Source: a virus
DNA length: 36,329 bases
Reading direction: 5' to 3' (one strand)
Virus record (IMG/VR): IMGVR_UViG_3300034198_007460
Span: 1-36,329 of that record
The notes beneath the pieces were generated by a model that was not told the origin of the DNA, made no database searches, and saw only the letters and a list, made by a program, of their open reading frames with translations. The translations under genes and the position numbers were made by a program. This document shows, piece by piece, positions 16,013-24,600 of this stretch. Each line of letters starts with the position of its first letter. The stretch's first letter is position 1.

Positions 16013-18535
16013 ATGATTATCCCTACACTCAATGTCGTTGATCAGGCGATTTCCGAAGTTCAGGACAAGATGAAATACTTTGAAGGGCGCAGCAATCAGT
16101 TGCTCGGTGAAATGAGCAATGCCATGACAACCCTATCTGGTGTTACGGTTGAACCGGTGGGTAATGCACCAGAATTGCCACGTCCTGAGAATGCGCAATT
16201 TCCAACGATAGATATGCCAGATACGCCTGAATTAAATGTGACTGTACCTACACCACATTTATTAGATTTGGATATTGAAAAGCCGGCTGCACTTACATCT
16301 CCTGAAATTCCTAGTCTTGAGATCAATTTGCCTGATGCACCGATCATGCAGAATGAGATTGAGATTCCATCAGAGCTTACCAATTTTGCTTTACCTGAAA
16401 TCGATACCAATATTGAAATCGGCACACTGCCACAACTCAGTTTAAGTGGGCTGGATATTGGTCGTAACGCAGTCAATATTGATGTTTCAGAGCTTTTAGG
16501 CGGCCTGGATTTATCTGATCTTAATTTACCTGAAGCACCTGAAAACCCAATCTTAAACTTTCCAACATTGCCAAGCCTGGGTAGTTTTGATTTGCCAGTG
16601 CGACCAGATATTGATATTGGCAGTGTAGAAATCCCTGACGCACCTGAAATTGTGTTGCCTGAAATTGGAGAGCTTCAAGCGATTACATTACCGGTATATG
16701 AGCCAGAATCCTTACCGGTATTCGATGAATTGCCACCTGAATTTAGTGTGGAGCTACCTAGCGATATTGATAGCATTATGCACCAGGCCCAGGCGATTGC
16801 CGCAACGGACTATCAAAGTTACAACAAGGACAGCGCAATTCAGCCTTTAGTCGCTGAAATTCGTGCCTGGATGAATGGCACTGCTACCGGTACCGGCTTA
16901 CCTGCAGAGATTGAAAATTCACTTTTCAATCGTGCACGTGAACGTAATAGTCGTGAAACCGAACGCGCAGTACAAGAGGTGATTGATCAGTGGGCCAGTC
17001 GCGGTTATAGCTTGCCGCAGGGGTCAACCCAAAAGCAGATCGATGCCATCCGGGATGATGCACGTTTAAAAGCTGCGGATCTGAACCGTGACATTATGAT
17101 CCAGTCTTTTGAAAAGCAGCTTGAGCATATCCGATTTTTGACAGAACAAGGCATTGCCCTGGAACGGCTAAAGCAAGATCTATGGCTTGCCTATGTTGGC
17201 AATGTGATGGATGCAGCCAAGTTCCAAGTCGAGAGTAAACTTAGTCTATTCAATGCACAAATCTCGATTTTTAATGCACGTACCGATGCGTTTAAATCCA
17301 TGATTGACGTATACAAAACCAAAATTGAAGGCACCATTGCCAAGATCACGGCATTTCGCTCCCAGGTGGATGCACAAGTGGTGATTGGCCAGATCAACCA
17401 ACAGACTGTCGATATTTTTAAAGCCAAGATTGATGCGGTAATGTCGAATGTGGATGTGTATAAAGCACTGATCCAAGGTGCAACTGCACGTGCTGACCTA
17501 GTGAAAAGTCACTTTGATGCCTATAAAACCGAAGTACAAGCATACAGTGAGCAGGTCGGTGCAGAACGGATCAAGGTTGAAATGTTTGATTCACAGATCA
17601 AGGCCGAAGGTACCAAGGTTCAAGCCTATGAATCAATGGCACGGACTTATGCCACCACCATTGAAGGTCTTTCATCTAAAGCCAATATCAAGATGAAAGA
17701 AGGTGATATGAAACTGGAGGCGGCACGTGTCAGGATTGCAGAGTTTCAGGCCAATACAGAATCGTATCGTGCATCAATGGATGCGCAGTCGAAGAAATTG
17801 CAGTTTGAAACAGAAGCATACACGGCTAATCTGGAAGCTATGAAGTCTCAGATTCAGCTTTCAATTGAAAAGATGAATACGCAAAGCAATATTGTGGAAT
17901 CTAATTCACGTACACGAATTGCCTTAGCTGATGCTTTATCTAAGTATGCTGAAATGGAAATCCGTGTCGGTATTGCTAATTCGGATACTTTGTCACGCTT
18001 TGCTGATATGCGCTCACGTACTGCAATCGCCGTATCAGAAGCACATTCGCGTTATGCAGACCTGGCGTTAAGGACAACGATTGCCAATAGTGATATTTAT
18101 AACCGCTATATCGAATCTCGTACACGTGTTGCCTTAGCTAATGCCGATACCCAGGCCAAATATGCTGACTTAAATTTGCGTACAAATCTGGCCTATGCAG
18201 ATACTCAATCTAAATTTGCTGATATGAAAATGCGTACAGGCATCGCCAATGCAGAAACACAGGCGCGTTATGCTGATATGAATATTCGGACTAACTTGGC
18301 ATATGCTGAAATGCAGATCAAAAAATATGAAGTTGATCTCAGCCATGCCATCAAGAAAGCCGAACTTGCAGCGGAAAGCATGAAAGGCATTGCACAGTTC
18401 AATACTCAGCTTGCCGCTGGTGCCATGTCAGCCATGCACGTGTCGGCAAGTATCAGCGGAAGCGGTTCAAGTTCATTGTCTTATAGCGCAAGTGAATCTG
18501 AATCCAAGAGTGAAAGCCACAACTATAGCTACTAA
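16013..18535 (+). CDS. Tail fibre-like protein: proline-rich stalk, helical rod, exact 18-residue repeats
   Basis: 840 residues. Residues about 45-245 are a Pro-rich array of short units such as PEIPSLEINLPDAP. Residues about 255-630 look like long helices or coiled coil, with recurring phrases like DVYKTKIEGTIAKI and KIDAVMSNVDVYKALI. Residues 635-778 are eight contiguous repeats of exactly 18 residues. The C-terminus is a Ser-rich tail (SGSGSSSLSYSASESES). There is no enzymatic motif. The pattern fits an elongated tail or internal-tube protein. The gene is the last of the overlapping tail cluster and is followed by a hairpin. Confidence 0.62.
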   Translation: MIIPTLNVVDQAISEVQDKMKYFEGRSNQLLGEMSNAMTTLSGVTVEPVGNAPELPRPENAQFPTIDMPDTPELNVTVPTPHLLDLDIEKPAALTSPEIPSLEINLPDAPIMQNEIEIPSELTNFALPEIDTNIEIGTLPQLSLSGLDIGRNAVNIDVSELLGGLDLSDLNLPEAPENPILNFPTLPSLGSFDLPVRPDIDIGSVEIPDAPEIVLPEIGELQAITLPVYEPESLPVFDELPPEFSVELPSDIDSIMHQAQAIAATDYQSYNKDSAIQPLVAEIRAWMNGTATGTGLPAEIENSLFNRARERNSRETERAVQEVIDQWASRGYSLPQGSTQKQIDAIRDDARLKAADLNRDIMIQSFEKQLEHIRFLTEQGIALERLKQDLWLAYVGNVMDAAKFQVESKLSLFNAQISIFNARTDAFKSMIDVYKTKIEGTIAKITAFRSQVDAQVVIGQINQQTVDIFKAKIDAVMSNVDVYKALIQGATARADLVKSHFDAYKTEVQAYSEQVGAERIKVEMFDSQIKAEGTKVQAYESMARTYATTIEGLSSKANIKMKEGDMKLEAARVRIAEFQANTESYRASMDAQSKKLQFETEAYTANLEAMKSQIQLSIEKMNTQSNIVESNSRTRIALADALSKYAEMEIRVGIANSDTLSRFADMRSRTAIAVSEAHSRYADLALRTTIANSDIYNRYIESRTRVALANADTQAKYADLNLRTNLAYADTQSKFADMKMRTGIANAETQARYADMNIRTNLAYAEMQIKKYEVDLSHAIKKAELAAESMKGIAQFNTQLAAGAMSAMHVSASISGSGSSSLSYSASESESKSESHNYSY
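17915..18346 (+). repeat. Eight 54-bp coding repeats (18 residues each)
   Basis: Residues 635-778 of the preceding protein split without gaps into eight units of exactly 18 residues, following the pattern xIAxxxxxxRYADxxxRT. Copies 5 to 7 (ALANADTQAKYADLNLRT, NLAYADTQSKFADMKMRT, GIANAETQARYADMNIRT) are the most alike, suggesting the latest duplications. Eighteen residues equal five helical turns, so the repeats would line up stripes on a long helix. Confidence 0.85.
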
Positions 18536-18560
18536 CCCTGTAAGGCTAACGCTTACAGCC
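18536..18560 (+). terminator. Hairpin after the tail fibre-like gene
   Basis: CTGTAAG (18538-18544) pairs with CTTACAG (18552-18558) around a 7-base loop, directly after the TAA stop. No T tract follows, so termination would be weak. Bases 18536-18549 repeat the left arm of the terminator at 3877. A sigma70-like pair, TTGATT (18565) and TATATT (18587), lies between this hairpin and the next gene but is not convincing. Confidence 0.4.
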
Positions 18561-18604
18561 TGTATTGATTAACCATACATGATATTTATATTGGAATAAG
18601 TGTC

Positions 18605-20539
18605 ATGTACGGCTTAAAAAAACGCCCAAAAGATGAAAGTGGACTGATTCAAGGTGCAGGTACTGGCACTTCTGATGATATTAAAAAAAATGTTCCAGCA
18701 GGTAGCTATATTATGCCTGCTGATTCTACTCAGCAGATTGGTACCAATAATTTAAAAAATATGGGGAGTCCCACGCCAGTTAATCTCAGTAACGGTGAGT
18801 TCCAACTCTCGCCTGACCAAGTTCATTCGGTTGGTGTGCAAACACTTGATGCCATGAAAAATCAAACACATGCACCTGTTGATCAACCTCAATTGGGTTT
18901 TAAGCCTGGTCAAAATAAACCTGAGTTATTTTTTGCAAATGGTGGACTGGTACCAAGTGCCTACCCAAGTGCAGATGATATTCGTCGTGCACAACAAAAT
19001 AGAGTTGGTGGGCCACAAATGCGTGATGTCACACCAATTAATCGTCAACTTCCAGCAACATCATCTACACCATCAACAACTAGCTCACCATCATCTAGTC
19101 CAGCGAATCCAGCGCCAACCCAAGGAGGTGGTTTTGGAGCAGGCGTAAGAAATTTCGTTAATAACAGTAAACTTGTAAAAGGCACTGGATATTTAGGAGC
19201 AGCATCGGCCTTATTTGCAAATGCTGCCACACCAAGTGAGGATTATCGGGAACGTTTTGGTTTTGGTGATCAGTCACCTGAAGATTTGGGTACTGTAAAA
19301 GGGTTTGCTAAAGACTTCGGTATCAGAGGATTAGGTTATGCATCAGATTTGGGTAATGCCTTAACTTTTGGACAAGCTGGTCGGTTTTATGCAGATAAAC
19401 AACGTATTGCAAGTGAAGCAAAAGCAGCTCAACCTGAATTTAATAATAAACAAAATAAGCCAAATACTGTTGTAAACAATCCATTTGGTAATAATAAAAC
19501 ACCACCTACTACACAAACACAGCCTGAAGCTCAGACTCCATCAAACTCTGTACAGAACTCTGATCCTTATGCTATTCAGCAAAAAGGAAACAGCTTTAGC
19601 TATGCTAATCCTAGTGCAGCAGCTCAAGCACGAGCAGATGGTATTAGAGAAGGCGAAGGACTAGGATTCAAAGTAAGACCAGTGAATGACCCTCGTGGGG
19701 TAGCAAATTTATTTGCCAATACTCAAGAAATGGGACCGACTGAACAACAGATTCAAAATGCAATCGCTCAACGTGAAATGAATTTAGGCTTGGGTATGCG
19801 AGGTTATGGTAATAATCCTGTACAAGCACCTCAACGTAATGAAGCACAGGAAGCAGAACGTCAAGCTGTAATTCGTGCAGCAAGCACACCGATTGCAGGG
19901 GCAAGAGGATTAACTGCGAATCAAGTCCGTACTTTGTCTGATTTACAGCAAGGTGAGGATAATCGTGCCAATCAACGTTATACCACCGATGCGAACAACG
20001 TTGCTGCTTTACAGCGTGAAGCCATGGGACAAGCTGGACAGAACTATCGTACGGAACTAGGTGAGCAAGGTACCAATAACCGCTTTAATGCAAATTTAGG
20101 TTTTGATGCACAAAAATTCCAAGCGACCAATGATTTAGCGAATCGAGAATTTAATCTTAATGCCACTGAAAAAGGTTTTGGTATTCGTAACTCGGCACGA
20201 TTAGAGAAATTGTACGAGCAATATGATAAGGCTGAAACAGATGAACAACGTCAGTCTATTCAGGAAAAGATTAGCCGATATACAGGTAAAGCTGAATCTG
20301 GTAAAGATCGCTATATGACTGTGGGTGGTGGTCAGGAATGGAATAATGAAGCTATGGCAATGGTGAATAGACCACAGCAGTTATTTGATACTCAGACTCA
20401 ACAGTTCGTTAATACGCCACAAGGCAGCACACAACAACCTTTACAAAATCATATTGATGCCTTGAAGAAAAATCCTGATCAAGCTGCTCAATTTGATGAG
20501 ATTTATGGTCAAGGTATGGCTGCAAGGTATTTAAAATAA
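18605..20539 (+). CDS. Probable internal (ejected) virion protein
   Basis: 644 residues, with GGAATAAG before the ATG. The N-terminal part has a motif seen in internal or ejection proteins of phages: GLIQGAGTGTSDDIKKNVPAG followed by YIMPAD, then a second version, PTPVNLSNGEFQLSPDQV. The middle (about 150-330) is low-complexity, rich in Pro, Ser, Thr, Asn and Gln, around a short Gly/Ala segment (GTGYLGAASALFANAA). The C-terminal third is a long helical, Asn/Gln/Glu/Arg-rich region (AQEAERQAVIRAA, LREAM-like helices). It sits immediately upstream of the giant polyvalent gene, whose N-terminus also looks like an ejection protein, so both may be packaged and injected. Confidence 0.6.
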   Translation: MYGLKKRPKDESGLIQGAGTGTSDDIKKNVPAGSYIMPADSTQQIGTNNLKNMGSPTPVNLSNGEFQLSPDQVHSVGVQTLDAMKNQTHAPVDQPQLGFKPGQNKPELFFANGGLVPSAYPSADDIRRAQQNRVGGPQMRDVTPINRQLPATSSTPSTTSSPSSSPANPAPTQGGGFGAGVRNFVNNSKLVKGTGYLGAASALFANAATPSEDYRERFGFGDQSPEDLGTVKGFAKDFGIRGLGYASDLGNALTFGQAGRFYADKQRIASEAKAAQPEFNNKQNKPNTVVNNPFGNNKTPPTTQTQPEAQTPSNSVQNSDPYAIQQKGNSFSYANPSAAAQARADGIREGEGLGFKVRPVNDPRGVANLFANTQEMGPTEQQIQNAIAQREMNLGLGMRGYGNNPVQAPQRNEAQEAERQAVIRAASTPIAGARGLTANQVRTLSDLQQGEDNRANQRYTTDANNVAALQREAMGQAGQNYRTELGEQGTNNRFNANLGFDAQKFQATNDLANREFNLNATEKGFGIRNSARLEKLYEQYDKAETDEQRQSIQEKISRYTGKAESGKDRYMTVGGGQEWNNEAMAMVNRPQQLFDTQTQQFVNTPQGSTQQPLQNHIDALKKNPDQAAQFDEIYGQGMAARYLK

Positions 20540-20547
20540 TTTTGGAA

Positions 20548-20573
20548 CAAGCTAATCAGCATTGATTAGCTTG
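20548..20573 (+). terminator. Perfect hairpin after the internal virion gene
   Basis: CAAGCTAATCA (20548-20558) pairs perfectly with TGATTAGCTTG (20563-20573) around a 4-base loop, eight bases after the stop. The T tract expected of a terminator is absent; the IS200/IS605 relic starts four bases later and may have replaced it. Confidence 0.6.
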
Positions 20574-20576
20574 CAA

Positions 20577-20650
20577 TTGACATCCCCACCCTCTAGGTCG
20601 GGGATTGCTACTGCTACAGGCATTCTCTTTCCCCCTCTAAGGTTAGACTA
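20577..20650 (-). mobile_element. Relic of an IS200/IS605-family right end with the TnpB C-terminal codons
   Basis: On the minus strand the frame reads SNLRGGKR then MPVAVAIPDLEGGDVN, which I recognise as the type of C-terminal peptide that ends TnpB (IS605 OrfB) proteins. The GGGGAT/ATCCCC hairpin (20582-20605) and the boundary GGGGATGTCAA are typical of the right end of these elements. A stop at 20648-20650 and the missing upstream gene show that only about 30 codons remain. In intact elements this region also forms the 3' part of the guide RNA used by TnpB. The peptide match is from memory and has not been searched. Confidence 0.5.
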
Positions 20651-20672
20651 AAAATTCTTTAAATTAGAACAT

Positions 20673-20707
20673 ACCTGACATGCTATTAGGAGTGTGTCAT
20701 GTCAGGT
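20673..20707 (+). promoter_or_regulatory. Inverted repeat enclosing the ribosome-binding site of the giant gene
   Basis: ACCTGACATG (20673-20682) pairs perfectly with CATGTCAGGT (20698-20707). The right arm contains the ATG at 20699 and the loop holds the AGGAG at 20688-20692. In RNA the start codon would be in the stem with the Shine-Dalgarno sequence in the loop. As DNA it could be an operator. A translational or transcriptional control site is inferred. Confidence 0.5.
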
Positions 20708-21688
20708 TCTCAAGATAAAAATCCATTCGCTGACCCAAACTACGGTAAAGATTTAAATTCTAATGGGAGTGGTAATCCTTTTTCTGATCCTGATTATGGA
20801 AAGGAAGAAGAAAAAGGTTTTCTTGGCCAAACAAAAGATCATGCAGTCTCCTTTCTTGGCAAGGGTGCGGTAGGTGTAGGTGAGGTAGCAGTCGGTTTAA
20901 GCGACATGATGTCCGATGGTGCTACAGGTAAAATACTTTCCGAAAAACTTGGGTATGATCCAAAAGCAGCCAAAAATGTAATGACAGGCTGGCAGTCTGA
21001 ACAATACCAACAACAATTAAAAGATTCTGCAAATATTGGCAATCGAAAAATTGAGGAAGGAGACGACTTCGCAACAAAGGTTGGTAAAAAATTCGACAAT
21101 GCGGTTGATATAACAAAAAATGCCATCAGCAACCCATCACTTATCACAAATACCGTTGCTGAATCTCTCCCTTCAATGTTTTTAGGTGGTGCATTAGGTC
21201 GTGCTTCTGGTATAGCCAAACCCGTTGTAGCTGGTGCAGTTGGTGAGGGTGCAGTTATGGCAGGTAGCCAAGCTGAACAAATTCGCCAAGAAACTGTAGA
21301 TGGACGCTTAACCGCAGATCAATCTTTAGCAAGTGTTGGTACGGGCGCATTGGGTGGCTTGTTTGGTTATGCTGGTGGTCGTCTTGCTCAGAAAATGGGC
21401 TTATCAGATGTTGATACAGCCATGCAAACAGGGCGCTTAACCACGCAACAAGTGGGTGAAGAAATTGCCAAGACACCGATGAGAGCAATTCCAACTGCTG
21501 TGATCAAAGGTGCTATTTCGGAAGGCTTTTTAGAAGAATTACCTCAATCCGTTTCAGAGCAAATTTTACAGAACTTGGCATTAGATAAGCCTTGGCATGA
21601 TGGTGTTGAAAATGCAGCAGTCATGGGTACTTTGGCTGGTATGGCAATGGGCGGTACAGTCAGTGGTGTGGGTAAAACTGGTGATTGG
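20699..21688 (+). other. Giant protein: ejection-like N-terminal region
   Basis: Residues 1-330. Two copies of NPFxDPxYGK stand at residues 8 and 26. From about 150 there are Gly/Ala-rich hydrophobic helices (SMFLGGALGRASG, VGTGALGGLFGYAGGRLA), and near 275-325 a segment with SEGFLEELPQSVSEQI and a final AAVMGTLAGMAMGG. This pattern recurs in large internal virion proteins of podoviruses that insert into or cross the host envelope. It suggests the whole chain is carried in the particle. Confidence 0.5.
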
Positions 21689-24600
21689 TGGAATAGTCGA
21701 TCTGACACAGGACCTCAAGATAACCAACAGCAATCAGGATCACCTAATCTACCATCAGCACCATCACAATTTGGCTCAAATCCAGATAGTGCTTTGACTG
21801 GCGAATATATTCCACGTGGAAATGCATCACAGGGCGACAATCAAGGTCGCACAGCTTTTGTTTATGATCAGCCATCAATGGATGCTGATAATTTACTAAA
21901 CAATAATGGCTTTGATTATGGCGGTGCAGCAAATGGTAATCCAACCAGTCCAGATACGCCACCAGCACCGAACGGCAACTATTTTGACGATGATTATGGC
22001 AGTGAAGCGGCCTTTGATGATTTATTGAATGCTGTACCACCAGCCAACCAAACACCTTCACAGCAAATGGGGATTAATCCCAATGATGGCCCTATATCAT
22101 CCGCAGCAGCTTTGGCAGTGGATAGTGGCGCATCTCCGATAGCTCAATTGGGGTACACACCAGAGCAACAGACGCAAGAGCAAAGTAATACACCAATCAG
22201 TGATGCTGTGCCGTCAAACTATCAATCATTATTAGGAAGTCAGAACGATGGGCAGCCTTTTAATGCAAACCTTGAAGATGCAACAGCACAGCAAGGGAAT
22301 ACACAAGCTGACATGGGTGGAGCAATTGAAACAGATACAGCGCAAACAACATCAGCGCAAACTGTTCAACCAATCTTAGGCCAAGATGGTAAAAACAAAT
22401 GGTTTGGCACACAGGAAAAAGCGCAAGCATTCATTGATAAGAAAGATTTAGGCAATGATTATCAGGTAGTTCAAGATGGTAAGCGTTTTGAGATTCAGCC
22501 TAAAGCCAAATCTCCAGTTCAAGATGACGCATATTTTCAAAGTCAATTAGATCAACTCAATAAACAACGCGCACAGTTTGAATCGTCTGGCGATTACGCA
22601 AATGCCGAAAAAGTTTACGCTGAAATGCAAACAGTGGCGCGTGAATGGCAAACCAATTCAAGCACAGATACGCCTACAGCCAAGCGAGCTGAACCATCTA
22701 AGGGTGCATCTGATAATGCTTGGGCGGATTTTTACAGAAAAAATCGCAACATGATAAGTGAAGAACTTTTCACGGGTGGTCATCAAGATCGTAATGCGCT
22801 TGAAGAAGCTACTCCTGAGATTCAATCACGTCATGCTCACGGCATGGCTAAGGCAACTCCTGCTGCTGCGGTTCGTGATCTGAAAGATATTTTAGAAAAT
22901 GGCATAGATCAGAATCGCGGACAAGGGCGTTTGTTCACAGCACCTCTAAGTCAGGGAAAATTGACAGCCGAACAGCGTAGCGCAATGTCAGCATCAGGCA
23001 CATCGTCAGGTAGTGCTTATAGTGATGGTGCTTTTACTTTGATCGCCAAAGAGGGTGTTGGGGATATTCGGTCTGTGTCTGAAATTGATGCAGTCATGGT
23101 AAACAGTGCAGTACCTCAAGAAGTTGTGAATGGTTTACGCCAAGACTTTCCAAACATGAAGTTTGGGTATGCAAAAGAATTGCCTAGCTTGTTATCAGGT
23201 GGTAAACAGTCAAACAATGCACAGGCTCAAGTTGCTGAACTTGAACAACAGCTTGCGAATGAAAAAAGTGTAGCGAAAAAGGCACAGATCCGTAAACAGA
23301 TTGCAGAGTTGCAAAACGGTTTGACAGAACAGGCGCAAAGCACTGTAAGTTTGAATCAACCACAAAACACTACTGTAGAAAACCTGAGTGGCGAATTTAA
23401 AAAAATAGAAGAATCTACTAACCCAATTAAGAAAATGGCTTTAAAAGGCATATCTTCTCAGGTTCTTAGTGGTAATCGCTCAGAAGTTGAGGATGTTATT
23501 AAATCGCTTGGAATTACAGAAGATGAGATTGCTTCAATTCAACCTGATCCGAAAGATAATTTCTTGGATACTGATTTTAAATACCTGCCAACAGCAGACA
23601 AGGTTGGAGTTGGTAGCGATAAAGAGCGTGCTATTTTCCTACCAAAAACAAAAGGTAAAAAAGGACAGTGGCAAAAAATTGAAGATGATTATGTCTTAGC
23701 TATGGATGGTGGTCGTTTTGTTGATCTTCCGAAAATGACCAGAGAGCAGGCAATCCAGTTGTCTAATCGTGATGGTGAAAACAAATACTATGATGTTGTG
23801 CCGCGTGCCTATGCTGATCATCTTGGATACAAAGCAGTGGCAGATAATAAAAATCTTACAACTGAATCTCAACCACAAAACACTGCGTCTGAGCATCCTG
23901 TAAATAAATGGCAAGCTGAAATGCAAGAAGCCTTATCCAAGGCTGATCCTGAGCATCCACTTTTTAAAAAACTACAAGCTAGTGCTAAGAACGGATTACG
24001 CTCTGTTTCAGATCGAGCGGTGGCATTACGTCAGGCACGTGAGATTGAGAAGAAAGCGGAAGCACAGGAACAAAAATATCTACCTGAAAAGCCAAAAGCA
24101 AAAGTCGAACCTTCTAAAAACACGTTAGTATCCGATGATCGTGCAGCGGAATTACGCGCTCGTCTAAAAGCCAAGCTATCACAACTGAATAGTGGTATTG
24201 ACCCTGAAATCATGGCTATTGGTGCGGAACTTGCGGTTTACCATATTGAACGTGGTGCACGTAAGTTTGCAGCATTAGCTAAAAATATTGCGAATGATCT
24301 TGATGTGAGTGTCGAAAAGATCCGTCCATACCTGCGTAGTTGGTATAACGGTGCACGTGACATGATGGAGGATATGGGTGCGGATATTCAGGGCATGGAT
24401 AGTGCAGAAACCGTTCGTGCAGAATTAGCAAAACTCGATAATCCACAACAACAGTCAAATACAGTACAGAGCAAAACAGAAACGGTTGTTACACCTGCAG
24501 GTCGTGAATTTGAGGTGCGCCACAAAGTCGTTGAAGCAAGCGACTTAATCACATCAAATCTGGACAGCGGTGCAATTAATGCAGAATACCCACAAGCCTT

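Noticed and set aside
17915-18346. CRISPR or DNA-level tandem repeat
   Set aside because: The 54-bp periodicity has no spacers and is explained by protein repeats that diverge at the DNA level.
18565-18592. Sigma70-like promoter before the internal virion gene
   Set aside because: The boxes are weak (TTGATT, TATATT), and the start of transcription would fall almost at the ribosome site.
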